NCBI RefSeq assembly: GCF_000688475.1
Contig: NZ_JIAN01000005.1
Span: forward strand, 682,001-746,000
Origin: Cellulomonas sp. URHE0023
GTDB lineage: Bacteria; Actinomycetota; Actinomycetes; Actinomycetales; Cellulomonadaceae
Reading direction: 5' to 3'
DNA: 64,000 bases
Positions 38,438 through 46,709 of this stretch are shown here, piece by piece. The translations under genes were made by a program, and so were the position numbers. Position 1 is the first letter of the stretch. Every line of letters begins with the position of its first letter. Below the pieces are notes generated by a model. That model made no database searches and had not been told where the DNA came from. It was given only the letters and a program-made list of their open reading frames with translations.

Positions 38438-39741
38438 AACCCCACCACTCGGGCGCGGAGCGGCTCCGGCAGCAGGTCACCGTGGGCGGCCACCAGCTCG
38501 TCGCACAGCTCCCAGATCTGGGCGGGTGTGAGCGTCGAGCTCGCGTTGCCGTCGACGAGCACCGCCTGGCGCACCAGGCGCGAGTCGCCGGTGCGCGCGG
38601 CCTCGACCGTGAGCTCGGCGACGGACAGGTACGTACGGTTGAGGGCGGCGCACTGCACAGGCAGGGCGCCCATGGGGATCGGCGTCACACCGGACGCGTC
38701 GACCAGGGCCGGGACCTCGACGGCCGCGCCGTGCGGGAGGTTGTCGATCAGGCCGTGGTTCGGGACGTTCACGTGGATCTCGCGCGGCGTACCGGTCAGC
38801 ACCGAGTGGATGACCTGCGGTGCGTACTCCGAGGCACCGCCGTCCAGCGGCAGCGGCTCCCCCGCGTCGAGCAGCTTCTTGGCCTGCTCGAACTCCGCGA
38901 CGTTCTCGCGGCTGATCCCGATGTACTGCAAGGGCTCGATGCGGAACCGCTCGACCTGCTCGTCCGAGCGCAGGAACCAGGACAGGTACTCCGAGGAGTG
39001 CTCGCTCGTCTCGGTCGGGTAGAACCCGATGCGCCGGAAGATCTCGACGCGCACACGGCGCTCGAGCTCGGGTTCGGCGGCGATGCGCGCGCGGAGGCGG
39101 GGGTAGAGGTCCTGTCCGTCGAGCGTCCACTCGCGCAGCCACGCCTGGTGGTTCACGCCGGCCGCGCGGTACCTGGTCTGCTCCACGTCCAGGCCCACCA
39201 GCGCGGCAAGGTCGTGCGCGGTCCAGTACACCGAGTGGCACAGCCCGAACGTCCGGATGTCCGGGGCGACCACCGAGGCCCACCAGACGTTCATGGCCAT
39301 CGGGTTGGTGTAGTTGAGCAGCGGCGCGTCCGGGCACACCGCGCGCATGTCGTCGAGGATCGCCGTCAGCACCGGGAACGTGCGCAGCGCGCGGAACACG
39401 CCGCCGACGCCCGTGGTGTCGCCGATCGTCTGCCGCAACCCGTACCTGGCCGGGATCGACAGGTCCGTGATGGTCGCGTCGATGCCGCCGACCTGGATCA
39501 TGTTGATGACGAACGCTGCGCCGTCGAGGGCCGAGCGCCGGTCGAGCGTCGCCGTGATCGTCGCCGGGTGGCCGAGCTGCTCGACCAACCGGCGCGCGGT
39601 GCCCTCGGCGACGGCGAGACGGTCCTGCGAGATGTCGTGGAGCGCGAGCTCGAGCTCGAGGTCTCCGTAGCGCAGCAGGTCGGCGACGAGCTGGCGGGTG
39701 AAGACGACGCTCCCGGCGCCCACGAACGCGATCTTGGCCAT
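38434..39741 (-). CDS. melA: GH4-family NAD-dependent glycosidase, alpha-galactosidase-like
   Basis: The 435-residue cytoplasmic enzyme has the NAD-binding start KIAFVGAGSVVFT, LNYTNPMAMN, the metal-binding Cys-His in GLCHSVYWT and GVNHQAWL. These motifs match the MelA branch of GH4, which oxidises C3 of the sugar with NAD and Mn to cleave alpha-galactosides by elimination. Activity on alpha-N-acetylgalactosaminides is an alternative suggested by the AgaS-like neighbour. ATG 39741 is in good context. It overlaps the aldolase gene and diverges from the DeoR gene. Confidence 0.82.
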   Translation of the reverse strand: MAKIAFVGAGSVVFTRQLVADLLRYGDLELELALHDISQDRLAVAEGTARRLVEQLGHPATITATLDRRSALDGAAFVINMIQVGGIDATITDLSIPARYGLRQTIGDTTGVGGVFRALRTFPVLTAILDDMRAVCPDAPLLNYTNPMAMNVWWASVVAPDIRTFGLCHSVYWTAHDLAALVGLDVEQTRYRAAGVNHQAWLREWTLDGQDLYPRLRARIAAEPELERRVRVEIFRRIGFYPTETSEHSSEYLSWFLRSDEQVERFRIEPLQYIGISRENVAEFEQAKKLLDAGEPLPLDGGASEYAPQVIHSVLTGTPREIHVNVPNHGLIDNLPHGAAVEVPALVDASGVTPIPMGALPVQCAALNRTYLSVAELTVEAARTGDSRLVRQAVLVDGNASSTLTPAQIWELCDELVAAHGDLLPEPLRARVVGL

Positions 39742-39840
39742 GACTGGATGATCGTCGGCGATGAGCGATCCGTGCAAGAATTCATGCGCCGACCACTCAA
39801 AGTGATCATTCCGGCTGAGCGAACTCGGAGGACGACCCGG
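39742..39840. promoter_or_regulatory. Divergent promoter region GH4 / DeoR
   Basis: The 99-base gap contains TGAGCG at 39762-39767 and 39816-39821 and AGTGATCATTCCG at 39801-39813. The latter matches 11 of 13 bases of a segment in the other divergent region at 36456-36468. On the minus strand a TTGCAC is followed 18 bases later by GATCAT, a possible promoter for the GH4 gene. Confidence 0.4.
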
Positions 39841-40650
39841 ATGCCCGACCCCCTGGACGTACCCCGCGCGACGTCGCGGAAACGGTCCGACCGCATGCTC
39901 GCCGTCCTCGCGATGCTCGACGGAGGCGAACCGGTCACTCTCGCCGACCTCACAGGCTCGCTGGGCGTCTCGCCGGCGACGATCCGCCGCGACCTCGCCG
40001 ACCTCGAGGAGCAGAGCCTGCTGGTGCGGACGCACGGCGGCGCCCGCGCGTTCGCGAGCACCACGCGCGCCGAGGTGCCCGTCCGGCTGCGCGACTCGCA
40101 GTTCCGCGAGGCCAAACGGCGCATCGCGCGACGCGCGGCCGAGCTGATCCCGCACGGCCCTTACAGCGTGGCGATCAGCGGGGGCACGACGACCGCGGAG
40201 GTCGCCAAGGTCCTCGCCAGCCGCCCCGACCTCGCGATCGTGACGAATGCGCTGACCACCGCGATGGAGATCGCGTCGCGCCCGAACCTCAAGGTCATCA
40301 TGACCGGTGGGGTCGTGCGCTCGAACTCGTTCGAGGCCGTCGGCGTGATCGCCGAGAACACGTTCAACGCCATCAACGTCAGCACGGCGATCCTGGGGAC
40401 CGACGGCATCAGCGCCGCAGGCGGTGCGACGACCCACGACGAGACCGAGGCCCGGACCAACAACGCCATGGTGTGCCACGCGCAACGGGTGGTCGTGGTC
40501 GCCGACGGCTCGAAGGTCGGGCGCGTCACGCTGGCCAAGATGGCGGACCTGTCCCAGGTGCACGTCCTCGTCACCGACGCGTCGGCCGACCCGGATGAGC
40601 TCGCGCGCATCGTCGCGGCGGGTGTCGAGGTGCTCATCGTCGACGCCTGA
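39841..40650 (+). CDS. DeoR/GlpR-family sugar-phosphate-sensing repressor
   Basis: The 269-residue regulator has an N-terminal DeoR helix-turn-helix (VTLADLTGSLGVSPATIRRD) and a C-terminal sugar-phosphate sensor domain with ISGGTTTAEVAK, MTGGVVRSNSFEAVG and VVADGSKVGR. AgaR and LacR of this family respond to tagatose or galactosamine phosphates. It is the obvious local regulator of the divergent GH4-aldolase operon and probably of the importer operon. ATG 39841 follows GAACTCGGAGG. Confidence 0.88.
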   Translation: MPDPLDVPRATSRKRSDRMLAVLAMLDGGEPVTLADLTGSLGVSPATIRRDLADLEEQSLLVRTHGGARAFASTTRAEVPVRLRDSQFREAKRRIARRAAELIPHGPYSVAISGGTTTAEVAKVLASRPDLAIVTNALTTAMEIASRPNLKVIMTGGVVRSNSFEAVGVIAENTFNAINVSTAILGTDGISAAGGATTHDETEARTNNAMVCHAQRVVVVADGSKVGRVTLAKMADLSQVHVLVTDASADPDELARIVAAGVEVLIVDA

Positions 40651-40719
40651 GGGGTCGTGCCGGTGACGCGCGCGTGATTCGCTGGACTCCCGCGCGGACC
40701 GGAAGGTGGGCAGGCTGCC

Positions 40720-42171
40720 ATGACCGTCTCAGACGTACCGGACGAGCCCCTGGACGACGCAGGGCCCTACGACTACGACCTCGTGGTCCTCGGCTCAGGA
40801 CCCGGCGGCCAGAAGGCCGCGATCGCCGCCGCGAAGCTCGGGCGCAAGGTCGCGATCATCGAGCGCCGGCACATGATGGGTGGCGTCTCGGTCAACACCG
40901 GCACCATCCCCAGCAAGACCCTGCGCGAAGCCGTCATGTACCTGACCGGGATGGCGCAGCGCGAGGTCTACGGTGCGAGCTACCGCGTGAAGTCCGACAT
41001 CACGATGGACGACCTGTTCGCCCGCACGCACCACGTGATCGGACGCGAGATCGAGGTCATCCGCGCACAGCTCCTGCGCAACCACGTCGACGTCCTCAAC
41101 GGCACCGGCTCGTTCGTGGACGCGCACACCCTCGCGGTCACCGAGGGCGGCTCGGCGCACCCGAGGACGATCACAGGCCGGTTCGTCGTCATCGCGACCG
41201 GCAGCACGCCGCACCGGCCGGACACCGTGCAGTTCGACGAGCGCCGCGTCCTCGACTCGGACGGGGTCCTGGCTCTCGAGAACGTGCCCACCTCGATCGT
41301 CGTGGTCGGCGCCGGCATCATCGGCATCGAGTACGCCTCGATGTTCGCGGCGCTGGGCTCACGCGTCACCGTCGTGGACAAGCGACCCGCGATGCTCGAG
41401 ATGTGCGACCCCGAGGTCGCGGAGTCGCTCAAGTTCCACCTGCGGGACCTGTCGGTGTCGTTCCGGTTCGGGGAGGAGGTGGCCGGCGTCGACAGCAACA
41501 CGCACGGAACCGTGACCCGGCTCGTCTCGGGCAAACGGATCGCGGCCGACGCCGTCATGTACTCCGCCGGCAGGCAGGGGCAGACGGACGCGCTGGACCT
41601 GGAGAAGGCGGGGCTGACGGCCGACTCGCGCGGGCGCATCACGGTCGACGCGCAGTACCGCACGGCCGTCGCCCACATCTTTGCCGTGGGCGACGTCATC
41701 GGGTTCCCGGCGCTCGCAGCGACCTCCATGGACCAGGGGCGCCTGGCCGCGTACCACGCGTTCGGGGAGCCGGCCCGCGAGCTGCAGTCCGTACAGCCGA
41801 TCGGCATCTACACGATCCCCGAGATCTCCTACTGCGGCCGCACCGAGGAGGAGCTCACGACATCGGCCGTCCCGTACGAGGTGGGGATCGCGCGCTACCG
41901 AGAGCTCGCGCGTGGGCAGATCGTCGGCGACTCGTACGGGATGCTCAAGCTGCTCGTGCACACCGAGACCCGCGAGCTGCTGGGCGTGCACATCTTCGGG
42001 ACGCTTGCCACGGACCTCGTGCACATCGGCCAGGCGATCATGGCGTGCGGCGGGACCGTGGACTACCTCGTCGACACGGTCCTCAACTACCCGACCTTGT
42101 CGGAGGCGTACAAGGTGGCCGCCCTGGACGCCACGAACAAGATCCGCCAGGTGGCCCGCTTCAGCGAGTGA
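40720..42171 (+). CDS. sthA: Soluble pyridine nucleotide transhydrogenase
   Basis: The 483-residue flavoprotein has the FAD loop [17 protein letters not shown], a second nucleotide loop [17 protein letters not shown] and the sequence [15 protein letters not shown]. In the latter the disulfide cysteines of lipoamide dehydrogenases are absent, which marks Si-specific NAD(P)+ transhydrogenase. It balances NADPH and NADH in the cytosol. The gene is 69 bases after the DeoR gene but is not obviously part of the sugar locus. Confidence 0.92.
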   Translation: MTVSDVPDEPLDDAGPYDYDLVVLGSGPGGQKAAIAAAKLGRKVAIIERRHMMGGVSVNTGTIPSKTLREAVMYLTGMAQREVYGASYRVKSDITMDDLFARTHHVIGREIEVIRAQLLRNHVDVLNGTGSFVDAHTLAVTEGGSAHPRTITGRFVVIATGSTPHRPDTVQFDERRVLDSDGVLALENVPTSIVVVGAGIIGIEYASMFAALGSRVTVVDKRPAMLEMCDPEVAESLKFHLRDLSVSFRFGEEVAGVDSNTHGTVTRLVSGKRIAADAVMYSAGRQGQTDALDLEKAGLTADSRGRITVDAQYRTAVAHIFAVGDVIGFPALAATSMDQGRLAAYHAFGEPARELQSVQPIGIYTIPEISYCGRTEEELTTSAVPYEVGIARYRELARGQIVGDSYGMLKLLVHTETRELLGVHIFGTLATDLVHIGQAIMACGGTVDYLVDTVLNYPTLSEAYKVAALDATNKIRQVARFSE

Positions 42172-42249
42172 CGGCCGACCCCCGATCCGCCGCGAAAGCA
42201 CGTCATCCGACTTCAGAGCCGGTGCCCAGGTGCCGATGTCCACTTCACG

Positions 42250-43440
42250 ATGACTACGACTCCTCAGGGCTGGTACCGCGACCCGGCGGATCAGGCTCGC
42301 GTGCGATGGTTCGACGGCCAGGCATGGACGGCGAACAGCCAGCCCGCGCCCTCACCCGGTTCCGCACCGCTGCCGCCGCCGACCGCCGACGGGGGTGCCG
42401 TCGCCCCGACGCGTGCCGCCGTCGCCGCGCAGAGCGCCCGCACGGAGTCGGCGCCCACCGCCCCTGAGGCGCCGGCCGCGATGGTCATCCCCGAGCTCGT
42501 GCCGGACGACCCGGACGAGGACGAGGACGACTACGGCTACGGCTACGAGGAGCCGGCGGCCGCACCGGTCCCCGAGCCCGTCGCGCAGCCGGTGGCCGCG
42601 CACCAGCCCGCAGCAGCCGCGCAGCAGTACGACGCATCAGCTCAGCAGCAGCCGTACGGGCAGCCCGGGGCCGCGCCGCAGTACGGCCAGGCGTACGCCG
42701 CCGCGCCGGCCGCGCCCGGAGTGCCGCACCAGTTCAGCCCCGCTCCGTCGCCGCAGCCCGTCCCTGCGCAGGCGACGGCCCCCGAGCCGCAGCAGTACGG
42801 CTCCCAGTACGCGCCCGCCCCAGTGGCGCAGCAGGAGCTTCCGCCGTACGCAGCGCAACCGCATCCGGCTGCGCCCTACTCCCCGGGCTCACCCCCGCTC
42901 GTCGGGGCCTTCGGCATCCCGCCGACACAGTTCGCGCAGCAACCGGCGCAGCTCGCGCAGCAGGCACCGGTCGGTGCCGGTTGGCCCGGCGCGGCACAGC
43001 CGTGGGAGCAGCCGGCCAAGAAGAAGAGCCCGGCCGTCATCATCCTGATCGTGCTGGCCTCCGTCGTCGCGGGACTCGTCATTCTGGGGATCCTCGCTGC
43101 CATCGCGATTCCGGTGTTCCTGAACCAGCGCGGGAAGGCGCAGGTCGCGGAGCTCGGTCTGGACGCCGTGACGTGTGGGCAGGTTGCCGACGACGCCGTG
43201 CGGTTCTCGTCGACTCCGGAGGCTCAGAGCCTGGTACCGCTCGTCGCCATGACCGGGGCGAGCCTGTCCGAGGACAACCGCAAGGCCGTGCGGGTGCCTA
43301 GCGCAGGTACGGACCCAGCATTCGTCATGAGCTGCGTGGGAACAGGCACGACGACCGACGGCACCACGGGACCCGTCACGGCCGTCCTCTTCGTCAACTC
43401 CAGCAGCCAGGTGCTCGTCTCCTACGTCTGGGACGAGTGA
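42250..43440 (+). CDS. DUF2510 protein with long Ala/Pro/Gln linker and membrane helix
   Basis: The 396-residue protein begins with a DUF2510 motif (GWYRDPADQARVRWFDGQAW), followed by about 230 residues rich in Ala, Pro, Gln and Tyr, and then a membrane helix with LGILAAIAIPVFLNQRGKA. The helix and its continuation resemble a type IV pilin N-terminus, yet there is no prepilin peptidase site before it. An exported domain of about 100 residues with two Cys follows. It overlaps the next, smaller DUF2510 gene (GTGA). Function is unknown. Confidence 0.75.
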   Translation: MTTTPQGWYRDPADQARVRWFDGQAWTANSQPAPSPGSAPLPPPTADGGAVAPTRAAVAAQSARTESAPTAPEAPAAMVIPELVPDDPDEDEDDYGYGYEEPAAAPVPEPVAQPVAAHQPAAAAQQYDASAQQQPYGQPGAAPQYGQAYAAAPAAPGVPHQFSPAPSPQPVPAQATAPEPQQYGSQYAPAPVAQQELPPYAAQPHPAAPYSPGSPPLVGAFGIPPTQFAQQPAQLAQQAPVGAGWPGAAQPWEQPAKKKSPAVIILIVLASVVAGLVILGILAAIAIPVFLNQRGKAQVAELGLDAVTCGQVADDAVRFSSTPEAQSLVPLVAMTGASLSEDNRKAVRVPSAGTDPAFVMSCVGTGTTTDGTTGPVTAVLFVNSSSQVLVSYVWDE

Positions 43441-43985
43441 CCGGACTACCGATGAACGACGCTGAAGCCGGCTGGTACCCCGACCCGAAGGACCCCTCCG
43501 GGGTGCGGTGGTTCGACGGCCGGTTCTGGACGGAGCACCACGGCCCGACGCCGACGTGGCAGACCCCGCCGAGCACACCTGAGCCGGCGAGCAGCCGGCC
43601 TCGCGTCCTGGTCGCCGCCGGGATCACCGCAGGCGTCTTGGTGCTCGGCCTGCTGGTCGCCGCCGCCGTCCCCGTGTACCGCGAGGAGCACCAGCGCGCG
43701 CGGCTCTCGGCGCTGGCCGCGACGACGTGCGACGACGTTGCCGACGAGGCTGTCTCGCTGGCGCTCACCGAGAAGCAGCTCGAGCCGCTCGAGGCCGTCA
43801 CCAGCGCGGCGGTCGCGCGGGACGGTCGCGACGACGTCCAGATCCCCGACCCGGGTGCCGAGGCGTTCGTGATGAGCTGCTCCGGCATCGGCACGCGGCT
43901 CGACGGCTCCTCCGCGCCGTTGACGATCGACCTCTACATCGACCACGAGCACACGCACCTGCTCTGGTACACCTGGGACGTCTGA
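43437..43985 (+). CDS. Short DUF2510 membrane protein, paralogue of the preceding gene
   Basis: The 182-residue protein repeats the plan of its neighbour in short form: a DUF2510 motif (GWYPDPKDPSGVRWFDG), a 20-residue linker, one membrane helix and an exported domain. That domain contains TTCDDVADEAV and AFVMSCSGIGT, matching VTCGQVADDAV and AFVMSCVGTGT of the upstream protein. The pair looks like a tandem duplication with linker loss. The GTG overlaps the upstream TGA. A later ATG at 43452 is a possible alternative start. Confidence 0.75.
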   Translation: MTGLPMNDAEAGWYPDPKDPSGVRWFDGRFWTEHHGPTPTWQTPPSTPEPASSRPRVLVAAGITAGVLVLGLLVAAAVPVYREEHQRARLSALAATTCDDVADEAVSLALTEKQLEPLEAVTSAAVARDGRDDVQIPDPGAEAFVMSCSGIGTRLDGSSAPLTIDLYIDHEHTHLLWYTWDV

Positions 43986-44048
43986 GCCCAGACGGACGAG
44001 CCGGTCTCGAGCGCCGCAGCGGACTCGTCCCGCTGGCGCCGGGTGCGG

Positions 44049-44414
44049 TCACCCGGGTTGTGTCGTGCTCTCGTACAGGCCGATCTGGTTGCCCTCCGAG
44101 TCCTCGAACGACGCCCACCAGCTGGTCGGGGAGATCTCTGCCTTCTCCTGGATCGTCCGGCCACCGAGCTCCTGTGCCCGCGCGAGCGTGTCGTCGATCG
44201 AGTCCACCTCGACGTAGCTGCGAGGCACCAGCAGGTTGCCCTCGCGGGGCCCGATCCCACCACCGCTGATGCCGTTCGGGGCCCTCCACATCGGATACCC
44301 CTCGAAGCCGGGCGACTCCGCGATGTCCCATCCGAACAGCTGCGAGTAGAACGCCGTAGCCCTCGCGATGTCGTCTGCCGGGATGTCGATGTGCGTGATG
44401 TCGCCGTGCGCCAT
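44049..44414 (-). CDS. VOC-family protein
   Basis: The 121-residue protein has the glyoxalase/bleomycin-resistance fold: ITHIDIPADDIARATAFYSQLFGWDI in the first half, split by GGGIGPR, and VEVDSIDDTLARAQELGG and ASFEDSEGNQIGLYE in the second. It is of the type often annotated as a glyoxalase with unknown substrate. GAGGAGCGAG-type purine-rich sequence precedes the ATG. It stands alone between the DUF2510 pair and tRNA-Ser. Confidence 0.82.
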   Translation of the reverse strand: MAHGDITHIDIPADDIARATAFYSQLFGWDIAESPGFEGYPMWRAPNGISGGGIGPREGNLLVPRSYVEVDSIDDTLARAQELGGRTIQEKAEISPTSWWASFEDSEGNQIGLYESTTQPG

Positions 44415-44583
44415 GGCCTCGCTCCTCGCTCTCCTGGCGGGCCCTTCCGGGGTTGGCGGGCCCGGGAACCCGACAAGGCTAGGTCCGGGACGGCGGTCGA
44501 TGACAGATCTCCTGACCCCGTCGATGGCCTTCCGCAAGCGCGATTCGGCGCACTCGCCGACCTCCGGTATCCTCAGTCGGCCG

Positions 44584-44668
44584 GGAGGATTCGCCTAGTG
44601 GCCTATGGCGCACGCTTGGAAAGCGTGTTGGGTGAAAGCCCTCGGGGGTTCGAATCCCCCATCCTCCG
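44584..44668 (+). tRNA. tRNA-Ser (anticodon GGA)
   Basis: The 85-base gene has the acceptor stem GGAGGAT/ATCCTCC, the anticodon stem CACGC/GCGTG around loop TTGGAAA (anticodon GGA), a long variable arm (TTGGGTGAAAGCCCTC) as in class II tRNAs, and the T loop GGTTCGAATCC. The discriminator is G. CCA is not encoded. Confidence 0.95.
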
Positions 44669-44674
44669 CCGGTT

Positions 44675-44708
44675 GAAGGGCCCGTCACCTGCTGGTGGCG
44701 GGCCCTTC
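44675..44708 (+). terminator. Hairpin after tRNA-Ser
   Basis: GAAGGGCCCGTCACC pairs with GGTGGCGGGCCCTTC around TGCT with one mismatch. It begins seven bases after the tRNA and ends its transcript. Confidence 0.75.
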
Positions 44709-45042
44709 GTCTTCCGCACGGCCGTTGCCCGTGTCGTAGCAGCGGAGGTCCGGAAAAGCTCCGTGATGGTCGAACGCTTTGCCGAGCAGATGCCGCGGCG
44801 CCTCCCAGACGGCGTTCTGATGACGTCCTCCCGTGCGGACTTTCACCCTTACGGGTGACCCCAATTCGGGCATAGTGGACATGAGAGCTCGAGCGGGGGG
44901 CCGTGACGGCGCGCTCTCTCGAGCGGGTCGGCACCGTCGGCTCGGGCAGCAGATGCTGCGTCGTGTCTGGGCAGGTCCGGGGGGATCTCCAGGTCGTGGC
45001 GCACATCGCCGACCCCTCATCCGAACCGCTTTGGAGGTCTCC
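44709..45042 (+). other. Gene-free leader region before the beta-helix gene
   Basis: This 334-base stretch has no supported gene. It holds a small inverted repeat TCACCC-TTAC-GGGTGA (44843-44858), a possible -10 CATAGT (44871-44876) and a direct repeat CTCGAGCGGG (44888 and 44918). If the promoter guess is right, the mRNA has a leader of about 160 bases that could be structured. I could not match it to a known riboswitch class. Confidence 0.4.
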
Positions 45043-46125
45043 GTGCGCGTCCCGGCCATCATTTCCTGTCTTGCGCTCGCGAGCGCAGCCGTCCTCGTCG
45101 CAGCTCCTGCGACCGCGGCACCGGTCCAGCCCACGTGCGGCTCGACGCTCACCGAGGACACGGCGCTCCAGGCCGACCTCACCTGCGCGGGCCCCGGCTT
45201 GATCCTCGGTATCGGGGTCGACCTCGACCTGAACGGCCACACGCTGCGCGGCACGGCCGGCGGCGTGGGCCTAGCCGTCCTGGGCCAGGGCACGGAGTCG
45301 ATCACGAACGGCACCGTCACCGGGTGGGACACCGCGGTCCGCACGGTGGTCGTCTTCGAGGGCCCGGGGGTGGGTCCGCTCCTGGTGGACCGCGTGCGGT
45401 TCCGCAACAACGGCACGGGGATCGACGGGACAGGCGACGGAGGCGTCGGCGCCAAGGACATGACGATCTCGAACTCGACGTTCACCAACCACAGTCGGGT
45501 CGCGGTGAGCGCGGAGCTCATCAGGGTCGACGTCGACCACACGAACTTCTCCGACAACACCGTCGGCTACTGGGGCGACACCGGTTCGCTGGCAACCGTC
45601 ACCGACTCCCGGTTCGTGCGCGACGCCCGGGCCGTCATCGTCACCGAGGCGAGTGCGACGATCGAGCGGTCCTCGTTCGTGGACAACCCGAAGGCTGTGG
45701 TCGGCGGCGGCGTGGTCAGCAGCATCGTGATCACGGACAGCCGGCTCGTCGGTTCTGACGTGGCGGTGAACGGGACCGGCGCGGTGTCGACCATCACGGG
45801 GTCGACTTTCGTGTCCAACTCGACCGCGGTGCAGGTCGGCCAGTTCGGGGGCACGATCAGCTCGAACACCTTCCGCGCGAACCAGACCACGGTCGCCCTC
45901 GCCGAGGAGCTGGGGACCGGTGTGGCCGTGCAGGACAACACGTTCCGCCTCAACGGTGATGGCCTCCACCTGGAGACCGCAGGTGCGCTCCTGAGCGTCG
46001 GCGGCAACAACGCCCGGAACAACACGGGCTGGGGCATCAACGTCCCGGGCGCCACCGACCTGGGCGGCAACACCGCGAAGCACAACGGGAACCAGCCGCA
46101 GTGTGTCGGGGTGGTCTGCTCCTGA
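45043..46125 (+). CDS. Secreted right-handed parallel beta-helix protein
   Basis: The 360-residue protein starts with a classical signal peptide (VRVPAIISCLALASAAVL, cleavage near ATA-APV). A repetitive body follows with recurring NSTF, NTFR and DSRF turns spaced about 22-25 residues. This is the PbH1/NosD-like parallel beta-helix seen in polysaccharide-acting enzymes and surface proteins. No lyase or hydrolase catalytic set can be pointed out. GTG 45043 is preferred because GGAGG lies five bases before it and the signal peptide begins there; 70 upstream codons are non-coding in character. Confidence 0.82.
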   Translation: MRVPAIISCLALASAAVLVAAPATAAPVQPTCGSTLTEDTALQADLTCAGPGLILGIGVDLDLNGHTLRGTAGGVGLAVLGQGTESITNGTVTGWDTAVRTVVVFEGPGVGPLLVDRVRFRNNGTGIDGTGDGGVGAKDMTISNSTFTNHSRVAVSAELIRVDVDHTNFSDNTVGYWGDTGSLATVTDSRFVRDARAVIVTEASATIERSSFVDNPKAVVGGGVVSSIVITDSRLVGSDVAVNGTGAVSTITGSTFVSNSTAVQVGQFGGTISSNTFRANQTTVALAEELGTGVAVQDNTFRLNGDGLHLETAGALLSVGGNNARNNTGWGINVPGATDLGGNTAKHNGNQPQCVGVVCS

Positions 46126-46149
46126 CACACCCACGGTGAGACCACCGGG

Positions 46150-46189
46150 CCCTCCGAAGGATCTCCGGCGATCGGGATCCTTCGGGGGG
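46150..46189. terminator. Hairpin after the beta-helix gene
   Basis: CCGAAGGATC (46154-46163) pairs with GATCCTTCGG (46176-46185), extended by C-rich and G-rich flanks. It lies about 25 bases after the stop. Confidence 0.7.
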
Positions 46190-46280
46190 CTCGACCGTGA
46201 ATTACGTACGGGCATCGTCTGGGTCGTCATCGGCTGCGGAGGACGCATGACCCTTCCAGGTCGACGTACGCTCGTTGACC

Positions 46281-46706
46281 GTGGCCACCTTCTCTTCCGT
46301 GACAAGACACAACGTCCTCCAGGCGATCGCCGAGTACGACGAGCGCGGCGGTGAGGAGTTCCTCGACCTGTACGGATTCGCGCCGTCGCGTGGCTACACG
46401 CTCGTGCACGAGGGCCGCAGCTACGACTCGAAGGCCGTCCTGGGTGTGGCTCACCGGTACGCCACAGGCAGGCTCGCGACGCCCGACGAGTTCCACGGCG
46501 GGATGCAGGGTGCCGTCTCGATCCTGCGCAAGCGGGGCTTCGAGGTGACGGAGCCCGCGGGCGCGACCCGCCCCACGCCCGTGCGGGCCACCCGGACGCG
46601 TACACCCGTCGCGCGCGCCACCCCGGTGCGAGAGGCCGAGCCGGCGACCTGCCCGACGTGCTTCATGACGTTGCCTGCAACCGGCATCTGCGACCAGTGC
46701 GGCTGA
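46281..46706 (+). CDS. Stand-alone ScoMcrA-like N-terminal head domain with C-terminal zinc ribbon
   Basis: The 141-residue protein has residues 7-89 resembling the N-terminal head of ScoMcrA, the Streptomyces type IV restriction enzyme that cuts phosphorothioated or methylated DNA. Key pieces are VLQAIAEYDERG, LYGFAPSRGY, LVHEGRSYDSKAVLGVAH and VSILRKRGFEV. Then comes an Ala/Arg/Thr/Pro-rich basic linker and a zinc ribbon with Cys124, 127, 137 and 140. The SBD, SRA-like and HNH domains of the full enzyme are absent, and none is encoded nearby. TTG 46275 is an alternative start. A nucleic-acid-binding role is likely. Confidence 0.65.
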   Translation: MATFSSVTRHNVLQAIAEYDERGGEEFLDLYGFAPSRGYTLVHEGRSYDSKAVLGVAHRYATGRLATPDEFHGGMQGAVSILRKRGFEVTEPAGATRPTPVRATRTRTPVARATPVREAEPATCPTCFMTLPATGICDQCG

Positions 46707-46709
46707 CCT

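Noticed and set aside
43080..43140. Type IV pilin based on the helix with AAIAIPVFLNQ
   Set aside because: No prepilin peptidase site, over 270 residues precede the helix, and no pilus genes are nearby.
44843..45042. Cyclic di-AMP (ydaO-type) riboswitch before the beta-helix gene
   Set aside because: The conserved core blocks of that class could not be matched to the leader.
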